DNA of 64,000 nt from the NCBI GenBank assembly GCA_030710605.1, contig CP092873.1, positions 447,900 to 511,899 of the forward strand, given 5' to 3'. This document shows positions 31,566 through 43,769 of the stretch, piece by piece. The notes below the pieces were generated by a model, which was not told the DNA's origin, did no database searches, and saw only the letters and a list, made by a program, of their open reading frames with translations. This DNA comes from Cordylochernes scorpioides. Its lineage: Eukaryota; Arthropoda; Arachnida; Pseudoscorpiones; Chernetidae. Position 1 is the stretch's first letter. Every line of letters starts with the position of its first letter. The position numbers were made by a program, and so were the translations under genes.

Positions 31566-32372
31566 GTAGAATTATTGCCAAAAAAAAATAATTTACCTAT
31601 TAAAAACTATTACTATTCACTTATAAACGAACCTCTTTAGGCTCACACATTAAAATTTTATACATTTAGACTTACCAATGTCTTTCTCTACATACCATCC
31701 CCAGATTCGTCTTGTCAGCCCCATCGTTTTCTCATCACTCCCAAAAAGTCCACCGCCAAAAATTTTCAAACCTGGCGTCTCCAAATTTTTATCATCTTTT
31801 TGCAGAGTAAAAAAAAATAATTTCGCAGAATTCATTTAAAAAATAAACTAAAATATTATTCCTTTTAGTAAATGAAAATTTAAATTAATAATAAAAATAA
31901 TATTATGTTTCAGATCGATTTCTTGTGAATTTAACTTAGTATATTCTTCTTAAAAAAATGTATATTGTTACCAAAAAACTAATTTATCTAGAATTATAAA
32001 TATATAATTATTTTATTCTCTGAAATAGAATTTTCGAGATGGTAATAAATTTTTCTGGACCTTTTATCTTGCATATAAAGGAAGAGGTAATATACATATA
32101 TACATATGTACATTTTTGTATTTTCTCCACCTGGATCTTCCTGCAGCGGGCTTTGGGATACACGCCCAGAGCTAATTCCAGTTCTTCATCCTTTAACTCT
32201 CCTCGTCGTTGTCCTTCTGTGGAGGGTTGGTCAGTATGGACAGGGCCAGTGTCATCTTCTCGTCCTTTCCTCGGTGTGGATTCTCCACCTGGACAACAAA
32301 CGCTTTGGCGAGACACTGTGCATATATGATGTAAAATGTTTACATCATTGTTGGGTCTGTTTTGTGAAAATA
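31566..32372 (-). repeat. LTR-like sequence, minus orientation, diverged relative of the 22-28 kb array
   Basis: On the minus strand it starts at TGTTGGGCC, directly after a purine tract (GGCAGGGGAGGAAT), the arrangement of PPT and 3' LTR. It shares CTGGACAGGG-like and TATAAAGGAAG segments with the array but lacks its minisatellite. Ends near a GGCAATAATTC sequence at about 31570. Confidence 0.55.
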
Positions 32373-32561
32373 TGGCCCAACAATTCCTCCCCTGCCAGAG
32401 TGAAAAAATGTGTTTTATTCTACTTCAGATCTGCTCATGATCTATGATAAATATGATTTAGAGAGAAAATACATTTTTTTACGATACCAGTATGTGCTAT
32501 CACTGACACTCAGGCAGAGGGGAAACAGACAAACGGGCCAGGGTACCTAGAACAGGTTATC

Positions 32562-32661
32562 NNNNNNNNNNNNNNNNNNNNNNNNNNNNNNNNNNNNNNN
32601 NNNNNNNNNNNNNNNNNNNNNNNNNNNNNNNNNNNNNNNNNNNNNNNNNNNNNNNNNNNNN
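32562..32661. other. Assembly gap, 100 N
   Basis: Exactly 100 N, a conventional placeholder of unknown true length. Sequence on the two sides is unrelated, so contiguity across it is not proven. Confidence 0.99.
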
Positions 32662-33065
32662 TAAGAGATAGGATGAAAGAGAGTTGAATGACGTTAAGAG
32701 ATATGATGAAAGAGGATAGAAAAGAAGAAAAAGGGTGTTAAAAGGAGATGTAAAGTGTTGAAAGATTTGATAGATGTTGAAAGAAAGAAAAAGAGGTGAG
32801 AAGTGTAGGAAAGCGTAAGAAAGTGATAAAAGAGAGTTGAAAGATGTTGAAAGAAAGGTGATAAAAAGGAGCAGAATGATGTTGAAAGGAAGGATGGTAT
32901 AAAGGTGTTATAGGATGTCGAAAATCGACAGAGAGAAAGTGTTGAAAGATGCGGAAAGATGTTGAAAGGGAAAGAATTGAGGAAAGTTGATAAAGGGTTT
33001 GTAAATAGAAGATGAAGGTTGATAGAAAGAAGGTGGGAAGATGATAGGAGAAGGGTGCGCTCAAT
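32662..33065. repeat. Purine-rich degenerate repeat next to the gap
   Basis: The plus strand is almost free of C, built from variants of GATGTTGAAAGAAAG and GTTGATAAAAG at roughly 15-40-bp spacing. The minus-strand ORFs (Ser/Phe/Leu-rich) come only from this composition and are not genes. Confidence 0.75.
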
Positions 33066-33404
33066 GTTTAAAGAGTAGTTGTTGACTGTACTATTGCCTC
33101 GATAGAACAATTTTGACTCTTCATCAAGTAGTGTTATTAGATAATTTGTTTTAGCCTAGAGGCCAATAGTTGTAAATAGTACAAAAACATGCACTTAGAG
33201 TTTGTATGGGCTGTTTTACCTAAATTTCATTAACTATATGCACTAAGTTATATGAATAAGTCCAGTAATTAATTATTATGTTGGGTTATAATGAATAACA
33301 AATATGTATTCTCCTTTTTGAGAATCCAGAATTCTCCCTTGTAAAGAGTTTTCAGTTTTCCTTTTATTCTTAAGCTACAATTTTATTTTTAGTGTCATAA
33401 TGCC

Positions 33405-34440
33405 ATTGTAAAGAGTTTTCAGGATTTTTTTTCTTTTTGGCTACTACTTTGTTTTAGTGTTGGTAAATGATTTTAAAGAGTAACTCAGTTTTTTTTTCAA
33501 ACAACACTTTGTTTTTAGTGTTAGGATGTGATTTAAAGAGTTTTCAGTTTTCTTTTTAATTTTAAGCTACAATTTTTGTTTTTTAGTGTTATAATGCCAT
33601 TATAGAGTTTTTTTTTAAGTGTCATTTTTAAAGAGTTTTCACAACCTTGTTTTAGTGTTAGTATATCATTGTAAAGAGTTGTCACAACCTTGTTTTAGTG
33701 TTAGTACATCATTTTAAAGAGTTTTCACAACCTTGGCTTTAGTGTTAGTATGTCATTTTAAAGAGTTTTCACAACCTTGTTTTAGTGTTAGTATGTCATT
33801 TTAAAGAGTTTTCACAACCTTGCTTTAGTACTAGTATGTCATTTTAAAGAGTTGTCACAATCTTGTTTAGTGTTAGTACATCATTTTAAAGAGTTTTCAC
33901 AACCTTGCTTTAGTGTTAGTATGTCATTTTAAAGAGTTTTCACAGCCTTGCTTTAGTGTTAGTATGTTATTTAAAAGAGTTTTCACAACCTAGCTTTAGT
34001 GCTAGTATGTCATTTTAAAGAGTTTTCACAACCTTGTTTTAGTGTTAGTATGTCATTTTAAAGAGTTTTCACAACCTTGTTTTAGTGTTAATACATCATT
34101 GTAAAGAGTTTTCACAACCTTGTTTTATTGTTAGTATGTCATTGTAAAGAGTTGTCACAACCTTGTTTTAGTGTTATATGTCATTTTAAAGAGTTTTCAC
34201 AACCTTGTTTTAGTGGTAGGATGTCATAGCAAAGAGTTTTTACAACCTTGTTAGGATGTGATTTAAAGAGTTTTCAGTTTTCTTTTATTTTTAAGCTACA
34301 ATTTTTGTTTTTAGTGTTATAATGCCATTATAAAGAGTTTTCAATTTTTGAATATCATTGTAAGGAGCTTTCAGTTCTTGAATGTCATTGTAAAGGGGTT
34401 TTCAGTTTTTTTTTTTTTGGCTACATTGAGCTTTAATGTT
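33405..34440. repeat. 43-bp minisatellite
   Basis: Unit of about 43 bp: TTTTAAAGAGTTTTCACAAC, CTTGTTTTAGTG, TTAGTATGTCA. About 14-15 well-matched units lie between 33620 and 34240, with more diverged units (TTTTCAG in place of TTTTCACAACC) on both sides. Non-coding. Confidence 0.9.
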
Positions 34441-37072
34441 AGAAAGTGAATTTAAGAGTTTTCAGTTTTTTTTCTTTGTGTTTATTAAAGCTACAATTCT
34501 GTATTAATAGCACAATGTGGTTTAAGATTGAAGTAAGTTCAACAGTTTATTTTATTTTATTTTTTTTTAAGGTTCTGAACTTTGGTTCAACTTTAAATAT
34601 AGATAAAGGAACTTAGACGCACTAGATAACTGCTGTGCTTATAACCAATTCTCTATGGACAAACTTGGAATATGCGTTGGGTAAAACTTGACTCCCTGTA
34701 ATCCCTTAGGTCCAGGAGGCAGTCCAAGGAGAATTTCTAATGAGAGTGTGTAGGGCAGTTGTGGTCTAAGAGTTGATATGTTAGGATAACAAGTGATCTC
34801 TGTTGTTAAACTCCAAAGCAGGTTGGGTATTGAAAGCCCTATGATTCCAAAGGGGGGGTTTAGCTGAATAGCAGGGAAGGAAAGACACCAATATCCTTGA
34901 ATAGGAAGTAAGGTTGGCAAACACTTGTAGATCTATCATATATGGCAATGAGGTAAATGCTCGAAGTTCAATTCGCTCCAATTTTAAGTGCTAGTTTTGA
35001 TGATTCGTTTTGTTTAGACACCAAGTGTCAAGATAAGAAGAAGAATTTCAAACTGTTAGACGCACAATTTTAATGATAGGTTAGATTTCAGCATTTGATT
35101 GTTGATTGTCAACAATCAAATGCTGAAATCTAACCTATCATTAAAATTATTAATTTGTTTAAGTATAAATATTATTTATTTAAGTACAGATAATTTATAT
35201 ATAGAGTTTGTATGAGGCATTTTTTTTTATTTGAGTAAACTAGGGCTTTAGTCCCCAATTTGTTTTAATTTGATAATTTTATTTGATTTCACATTGTCCT
35301 GAAAGTCTTGTTATTATTAGGGTCTATCGATGATGATAATTATAGTACTTTGGCTTGTGTAGCAGCTTTTAACTTTAGTTTATATGCAAACCGTGAATGT
35401 TGGGGGGGGAGGGTGTATGAATGGATTGGTTTAATGAATGTGTAGAAGGTTAAAAACAATTATACTATTAGACCAAAGGTACATTAGAATAGTGTTAGGG
35501 AATTAATAGGTTCGATTTTCTTTTAATTTTGATTTCTTTATTTGTTAGGATCGGTAGCTTCACAGGACTTACAACTCTATCGATAGGAAGATATCCGCTC
35601 CCTTTTGTTAGGCCTCCTTTTAAAGGAGTATAAGTATAATTTTTTATTTGTGTAATATCAATTACTTTATTCCATTATACCAACTTGAATTCTAAGGGTC
35701 GTAGATAATGATCATGTCTCGATTCTCAGGCTGGAAGATTGTGGGAGGTTATGATCAGACCAAAAAGCCTACAATTCTTTTCCTCAAGAGAGGGAACAGA
35801 GAGGTATCAGGTGAACTTTGTGCTAGGTGGGGGATTTAGTTGCCGATGTCGCAAGCTAAGTGCATAGCGACAGACCTCGGATAACCGATCTGACATCGTA
35901 GTTTACGACGCTTTAAGCGTGGCTGAGATGAGGGTGATTCAGACGGGAGGTTGGGAAGGATCGGCACATTGGATGCTCTTCTATATATTGCGCAGCTTGG
36001 AACCAATCCTCTATGGACAAACTTGGAACATGTGGTGGGTAAAGTGAATTCCCTATAACTCCTTGTTTCTAAGTCAAAGTCTAAAGGGGGTTTCTAATGA
36101 GAGTTAACAATTGAGCATGTAAGAAACAAGTTATGATTAGACGAGGCGATTCAGTCTACAGATTTTAGGTACCAATTAGCAAAGTGACAGATGGGCTGTC
36201 CAGATTCTTTGCGTTTTATATCGCCCCAGGCTAGCAAAAGTTAAACACCTAATTAAAGACTATGGTCTACCATACGTTTAGTTGGAACGAATTCAAGTCT
36301 AAATACCAATTAGTAAGTAGAATTTTTTTTTCTCACGAGGATAACTCGTTCTATGTTAAGATAAAGTTTAAATTAGTAGGACAACAAAAACGAACTTCAG
36401 AGTAGATTGCCAGAACAGGCCAGTATTCCAGACTTGAAGAAGGAAGAAATTTTAAGGGAAGATTGAGTATCAATCTGCTTCTTTTTGGGTGGGAAGTAGC
36501 CCAGAACAGTAAGTTTAATTTTTTCTTAGGACAAAGGGTCAAATTACAGAGAGATATTAAGAACTCAAGTGTGAGAAGATATATCGTAAGGTAGAAGTTA
36601 GACCTAGGTTGTTAGTCATCAACATTTATCCCCTTCGAGGTTAACTTATGTATTTTATTAAAGTGAATTTTTACTGGCTAAAAAAAATATAAGTACACAT
36701 TCTATAGATAAGCTAAACAATGTATAATGGAGGTTGACAACAGTGTCCAACTAAAGACAAAGAGAAGTAAGGTTGTCACCCCAGAAAGGGTAATTATGGA
36801 AGTAATCTGGTTTAAAGAATTGCTGGCTACTAAGATTTCCTTTCCTATATATTTTTTTTATCTTTGTTAAGAAAGGCGGGGAACACGTCAGACAAACACT
36901 CCCAGTGACAAGTTGGTAAGAACAAACTTTTAAGTAATACATGTAAATTTTGAAATACTCGCAAAATGCCCACGATCCTCAGTGCATATTTATTCCTTTA
37001 TTATTATTATCTATTCAGTAATACCATTTACCATGTATCATTTTTTATTATATTCATGTATATTTATATATA
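34441..37072. other. Gene-free stretch with unclassified repeats and a perfect palindrome
   Basis: No ORF above about 90 codons and none recognisable. A motif CTCTATGGACAAACTTGGAA occurs twice (about 34649 and 36010). The segment 35205-35640 has a diverged second copy at about 39895-40310. Composition is less AT-rich at 35700-36000. I cannot assign a function. Confidence 0.6.
35066..35148. repeat. Perfect 40-bp inverted repeat, 3-nt spacer
   Basis: Left arm 35066-35105, right arm 35109-35148, spacer TTG. All 40 positions pair. Would extrude a cruciform or form a long RNA hairpin. Confidence 0.97.
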
Positions 37073-37500
37073 TAAGGCACAATTTGGATTATAGACGTAA
37101 GATATCGGGACCAAATCCAAATAAATGATGTGTGACATTTTGGTAGCAGCGTTGTTACCATCTTCAGGCAAATGCACTAAATAAATTTAACTACAGCGTA
37201 TATATATATTTTTGTTTGTTTATCATAGTATATCTTCCATATCAACGTTATTTCCTTCCTATATATCACATTCTTCCAAATTTTGGCATATTTATTAACC
37301 AGAGGTAGTATTTACTCATTTAATATACCATCCACCATGTATATTTCCTTTCTAATTATATTCATGTATATTTATATATAGATAAGGCACAATTTGAGCT
37401 ATAGACTATAAAAACAAGATAACGAGGCCGATTCCAAAATAAATAATTAGTGTGTGACATTTCGATAACAGCGTTGTTACCATCTTCAGACAAATGTACT
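37073..37500 (-). ncRNA. Two Penelope-type minimal hammerheads in foldback repeats
   Basis: Each is preceded on its left by AAGGCACAATTTGGATTATA or a close variant. The second (37451-37492, minus strand) keeps a full minimal core: TGT, CTGAAGA (37489-37483), a bulged T, stem II GGTAAC/GTTATC, GAA, a two-base-pair stem III (ATGT), C17 and ACA closing stem I. The first (about 37127-37180) has the conserved G12 replaced by A. Short stem III hammerheads of this kind are known from Penelope-like elements and are thought to act as dimers. Confidence 0.6.
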
Positions 37501-38109
37501 GAATGAAGAATTTAATCACAGCTTATATATTCATTTGTTTATCATTGTATATCCTATATATATCAAGTCATTTCCTTTCTAAGTATAGTATATATTCATT
37601 TAAATTTTTTTATGTATCATTGTATATCTTATATATCTACGTTATTCCTTTTCTGCATATATCTTATTCATTCAATTTTGATATATATATTCATTCCCCT
37701 CATTCCTGTTTACCCTATTATTATTGTTATTTGATCGTATATGTCTATTTAATTTTGCTTTATATAACCTTGTATAATCTTTTTTTTTTCATTACCACAT
37801 GTACCTCATCACTTGTAACAAATAAAGGATTTTTTTAGATATATTTTAGGAATTGGATATATCTACATTTACACCCACAATTCCTTGGCGCCCATATAAA
37901 TATGTTTATCTGGAATGGTCTAAAGGTCTGTTTGTACAGAATCTGGGTATAGACCACTTCCCCATTTCCACCTATAAGGACTGCAGCAGGGAATGTGTGG
38001 ATTCACCTCACAACTAGACCAAATCCTTCGGCATACAGACAACGAAAGATGGGCTTAGTATTTTGCCCACTAAATGGTAGGATAAGATTTCCTTTCAATA
38101 TTACTATGA

Positions 38110-38560
38110 GTTAACCTGTTCTAGGTACCATGGCCCGTTTGTTCCCCCTTTGCCTGAGTGTCAGTGATTGCACATACTGGTATCGTAAAAAAAAATGCAT
38201 TTCTTCCAAAATCATATTTATCATAGAGCATGAACAGATCTGAATTGGAATAAACGCATTTTTTTCACTCTGGCAGGGGAGGAATTGTTGGGCCAGATTT
38301 TCACAAAAAATAGACCCAACAATGATGTAAACATTTACATCATATATGCGCAGTGTCATGTTTGTTGTCCAGAAAGGTGGAGAATTCCCCAACGAGGAAA
38401 CTCAATGATGCTTTAAAGGCCAAAGCCGGGGAAGACACCCAGTTGGAGATGACACTGGCCCTGTCCAAGTATCCGAAGCCCGCTGCAGAAAGGCCCAGAG
38501 GAGGGTGTACAAACTATATATATGTGCATATGTAATTATTGCCAATCACCCTTTTATATG
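38110..38560 (+). repeat. LTR-like sequence, plus orientation, with internal flank
   Basis: Inverted relative of 32330-32560. About 160 bp of internal sequence (38110-38270) is followed by a purine tract GGCAGGGGAGGAAT and a TGTTGGG start (about 38288). The LTR part continues through GATGTAAACATTTACATC, a small palindrome. The two elements point away from each other across the 32.4-38.1 kb interval. Confidence 0.55.
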
Positions 38561-40848
38561 CAAAATGAAACGTCCAAAATTATATTACCATTTCGAGAAA
38601 TTTATAAATTTATTCTTTATTCTAAAATGAATAAAGCCTATTACATACATATTCAGATAAATTGGATATATTTCTTTACTTTAAATCTTCTTAAAGAAGA
38701 AATTACTATATAAATTTCTCAAGGGGTAAACATGTTAGATTTTATTATTTTATTACTAATTCAAATTTTCTTTTAATAAGAAAAATAATTTACCCTTTAT
38801 TATTTATTTTATTCTAAAATGAATAAAGTGTCAATTACAAACATATCCAGATAAATTGTGTATATTTCCTTATTTTAAAATTTTCTTAAAGAAGAAATTA
38901 CTATATAAATTTCTCAAGGGGTAAACATGTTAGATTTTATTATTTTATTATTAATTCAAATTTTTCTTTTAATAAGAAAAAGAATAATATTTTACTTTTA
39001 TTAATTTTTAAATATACTCTTAAATATACTTTTAATTTTAGCAATTAGGTGTAACCCATTTGGCACAAATATTCAAGTTTAGGATATTTTTTTGTTTTAT
39101 TAAGATTAGATATAATTAGAATAAGATATTATTTGATCAAGAAGCGACTGGAGAACCAGGCGCTCTTGAGTGGTCATTAAGTGGTAACTTTCCAGTTATG
39201 AACAATGACTTAGTACTTCAGTATGGTGCATACTTTACAGCAGGCTTGGTGGCGCAAGCAGCTAAATAAATGTACGAGTATAGATGGGCGACATCGAGTT
39301 TACTCCAGAGCCACACAATTCCAGAAAAAGATGTACTGCCGAGGTCGGAGTAGTGTTTGGCGGCGGGCTGTTTGTGTTCTTAGTGACGTCCAAGGTTGGG
39401 TATATGGCGCTCAATAATCCCTTGAATTGAAGCTAAGTAGACATAGACAATCAGAAGCCAGGTAGTTGAGAGAGTGGTGCAGCAGAGTGTAGGTTTCCAC
39501 ATTAGTACAGATATCTGTTGGGTATATTGACGCCCTATAATTCCATATTCTAGAACTATGTATGTTACCTACAGTCAAAAAGTAGGATGAAGTTGTTGCA
39601 CTGGTGGTGTAGAGTGGTTGCTATGACTGGAGCGTGTTTGAGGAGGGATGGCCGGTCAATAGGATCTTATCAGTAGAGGAAGCGTTTCCAATTGTCTGTG
39701 GCCTTCATGAGTTGAATGTCCTATTCTTTGTCGCTCTAATTAGTAAATTGTCCTATTAAACTATCTTTGCAGTAGTACTAGGTGTTGAGGCAAAGACAAT
39801 TTAGGGACTTTGATATTTACAATTCTTTTAAGGTTGATAGGTTAGCTTACAGTTGAGACTGATATCAGTCATTGAATATAAATAGTTAGTTAAGAGATTG
39901 TATGAGGCATAGGTTAATTATATCAAGGGCATTGTTCCCAAGTTTTGTTTTAGAGTTTGATTTCTCGATTGTCCTGCAAGTTTTGTTATAGATAGAATTC
40001 TATGATGATGATTAGAGTGCTTTGGCGTCTATAGCAATTTTTAACTCTAGTCTGTATGCACACCGCGAATGATAGGGGGGAGGGCGTATGAAAGGATTGG
40101 TGTAATGAATGTATAAAAAGTTAAAAAACTATTATTTTGTTTTTTTAGACCAAACTACGTATTTAGAATAGTTTTAGGGAATTTTAATAGGATTGAATTT
40201 TATTTTTGATTTCAAATTTGTTAGGGTTATAAGCCTCTCAGGACAATGCAATTCTCAAATTAGAAAATAGTCGCTCCTTTAGTTAGGCTTCCTTCGGGAA
40301 TGAGTTTTTTTTTAAGCCTTTGATATGTGTGAGACTTTGGTGGACTTAGCAGGTTTTCACTGGCGCACCAGATGGCTAAATACAATTCAATTAAATCAAT
40401 GTAGGGTTTGGTAACTGGGTGGTATCTGGTTTCAAACCCCAGTAGGGGAAGTATGCGCTATGGGTATGCTTCCTTCCATACGGATAACGTTAGTGGTAAA
40501 AGGCTGAGTTAGGGTGGGTTTTGCAAGTCGGGGACTTGATTGGTTCTACACACTGACCCATTTGTTGGGTCTGATACCATTAAGAGGGACACGCGAGGTT
40601 TTGTAGTGTCTTCAGACGACTGACACGAGGACTCTTCAGCGAGGGTATCAATAAGTCCAGAATAGGCCAGTTAATCACGTCACGGGCTTTGTGCTGGACG
40701 TGAGGTCTTTGGCATTTCGGGCTTTGTGCTGAATGTCGTATTTACTCATACACTGGCTATGAACCATGATGAGTTGGATGATGTGTTCATCCTGGAGAAC
40801 CAACCCAGCCCAGTCAGCCTTTATAAAGGACTCCCTACCAGACGTACT
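38561..40848. other. Gene-free stretch
   Basis: Two tandem AT-rich units of about 190 bp (38640-38830 and 38830-39000) share AAGAAATTACTATATAAATTTCTCAAG. The diverged second copy of 35205-35640 occupies about 39895-40310. The short ORF at 39223-39417 is not recognised and has no repeat or neighbour support. Confidence 0.55.
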
Positions 40849-43769
40849 ATGGTAGTACATTGATAAAATACTATTTTATTTTATTAGGTATTAAGCAAGT
40901 TTAGAGCTTGATCATGTTAGTTTAAATTAGTTAGTAGCAAACCCATATAGAATTGGACATGTTTCAACGAAAAAGGCATGGAACTGATAGAGATAAATTT
41001 TGACTGACAGGCACCGAGTCAAGTCGGATGTGAAGTCACCAGTTTTTGAATTTATTATTGGCTCTTTTAATTTTTTTTTCACCCCAGTTTGAATTCATTA
41101 TAGTTCAGGTTTGAATTCATTATTGGCTCTCTTATTTATTTAATTTTGGGTTGAATTCATTATAGCTCAAGTTTGAATTCATTATTGGCTTTTTATTTAT
41201 TTAATTTTAGTTTGAATTCATTATAGTTCAGATTATTATTCATTATTGGCTCTTTTATTATTTTTTTTTTAGAGAGAGAAGAGTCACTAAGCATTATTTT
41301 TAAACTAGTAGGTATGCACCTTCCCACAAATCTGCCAAATCTTACATATAAATAGATGTATATATATATATTTATAACCCTTGTGTTCCAGGCACCCTAA
41401 GACACCGGATATATTTATCACAATTGGGTGTATTAATCAATAACCATAAGAAACCTCTTTATAATTTGTTTATTCCTATTGTTACTATCCGTGTCACAGT
41501 GTGAAATTAAAAAGCCAGTCTTGCATTCAACTGGCGAATAAATAGAATGCATGGCGCCCTTTGTTTTGATATATATTTATTTTTATAGACAGTGCTATTG
41601 TTTCCTCTAATCCAGAGCATTCCCCGACCTCCCTTTTTGACCCCGGAGATTTTGTCCTCTTCCCTCGCAAGCCCAAATCCCGTGGTCATGGCGGGGAAGG
41701 ACTGTAGAGGCCACTCCTGGGGCCTCCACAAAGTTCACCAACAGTACCTAATAGAAAGCTGGTGGACAATGATGAAGCTGCCTCGAAAAGAAAGAAGGGG
41801 ACTTCGAGCGTTCTTCATTGTCAAACCAGCCCATCTCTTCACCTCCTTTTATTCCTAATTTTGTATATAACTTATAATATTATAATAAATTTCCTTTTTT
41901 TTCAATAAGCAGCTATATTGTTTTTAATATTTTCAAATAATATTCGTTAATTATAATAATATTTTGAATAATAATTTTAATTTTAATTTTTTATTTTCAA
42001 TTTTTTTTTTTTTTTAATTTGGAATATTATAGAATTTTTATTTTTTTTTATCACCGAGGGTGACCAGATAAAGATTTATTATTATTTTTATTTTTTGTTA
42101 TGATGATTTTTTTTTTGGTCACCCTGGGAAAAAATGAGTGACAGTCAGTCTTGGAGAGAGATAGGAGAGTCAGGCTCGTGAGAAATTAACCAAAAATGTA
42201 GTTCTACAAGATTTTAAAAGGAAGGAATTTTCCAGCCATCCAACTGAAGCACTAAGTTAAGTAACTTTCAATAATATTTTTTAAACAGGTTTTATTCATG
42301 CATATTCTCCCAATCTATCCTCATTGCCTGTTTTATTTATTTTTATTTCTTATCTTTGTGTGACCGTTTAAAGAGATAAATAAATATATTGTAGTCTTAA
42401 TCAAACTTATAGTTGTCTATTTTTTTTTTTTAACCCCAGTGCGCGCAGGATATATGCAAATTATATTATTTTATATAGCAGGATGTATATTTCGTGAACT
42501 CCCTGAGAACGAAAGAGCCTTCATGGATTTCGGGACGAAAGCTTCAGAAATCAGCTCATCAGTTGTATGCTTATGTAGAAGAGTTTACAGTACCTGAAAG
42601 CTTGAGAGAACATTTAATAAGGTAAGAAACTCATCCTCGAGGCTGTGTTTTATTGTAATTTAAATAAGGTGACAATGTAATATTTGGAGCATCGAGGGAC
42701 TTGATATCCTTAAGGAGATTGCTTTGATGGTCATTGGGATGAGGATCTTCATTTCAAGTTGTGGGTGTTTTTTAAATATCTATCAATGCCTTTTTATTAT
42801 TAATCAAGGTATCCAATTGTTGGCATGTCTTAGACACACAGCTGCTGACTCTCCTGTGCTACAGTTTACATTGTCAAGGTTTTACACAGAGGCTTCCTTA
42901 CTTATTTTCTAGATTGGTTTGTTTAACATTTTTTTTTTGTCAGTAAGACTGATTGTCGCAGGTACTGGGGTGGCGGGGAGCACAAGCTTGCAACTCTCAC
43001 TAGTGAGACTCCTCTACCAGGGGTTCTTTAGCTGCCCCAGTGTTCTGTAGGCAGAGTCTCCACAGTGGTCGAGCTTTTGACTCCATAGGAGAAGAAGGCT
43101 AGAGTAGCTCCCCCATACCTTGATGTCGAGGCGTATCAGGAGCAAGCAGAACTTTAGCTCTGTCCAGCATCACATTCTGCATTCAAGTTTACCCTCCTCC
43201 CCCAATGGTGCTACATATAGCCCATTGTTAACTTGGAGTGATGATGATAAGGCACAATTTGGATTATAGATTAGAACTAAAAGGTAATAAGACCAAATCT
43301 AAATAAATTAATAGTGTGTGACAAAATTGGGTAACAACGCTGTTACCGAAACATCACCCACTATTAATTTATCTGGCTTTGGTCTTATTACCTTGTAGTT
43401 GGAATGATGATATAAAAAATTCCTTTTTTTATAAAGGACAAATTTGCTTCAAATTGTCCTCGGTACAGACAGTGAAATTTTCATCATTATCAGCACTAAT
43501 TATTTTGTTCTAAACACAAGGTAATAAGACCAAATCCAAATAAATAAATAGTGTGTGACGTTTCGGTAACAGCGTTGTTACCAAAACATCACACACTATT
43601 TATTTGGTCTTATTACCTTGTGTTTATAATCTATAATCCAAATTGTGCCTTATCAATTTATTTTATTCTATTTATTCAAGGATAAATTTCTACAACCACC
43701 ATATAGAAGATGAAAAAATACATTTTATCTACTAATAATTGTTTTGGCAATGTGCTTCTTTAGGTATAT
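40849..43769. repeat. Segmental duplication block U, copy 3 (right arm)
   Basis: Direct repeat of 1133-4017 with small indels (for example an extra insertion near 42850-42910 and a deletion near 43200). It ends at the TATATA target, here interrupted by the Sola-like element. Includes foldback hammerhead-related repeats at 43240-43660. Confidence 0.85.

Noticed and set aside
32694..33110. Minus-strand Ser/Phe/Leu-rich ORFs next to the gap
   Set aside because: Product of a purine-rich repeat read on the pyrimidine strand; no start context or domain.
33405..34440. Regularly spaced repeats resembling a CRISPR array
   Set aside because: The whole 43-bp unit repeats with no unique spacers, there are no cas genes, and the DNA is eukaryotic.
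37503..37838. 111-codon Tyr/Ile/Leu-rich ORF
   Set aside because: Arises from TA-rich sequence (ATATAT runs); no homologous motif and no conservation in the window.
40360..40465. tRNA or tRNA-derived SINE suggested by GGTTTCAAACCCC
   Set aside because: It resembles a B box, but no A box at proper spacing and no cloverleaf could be drawn.
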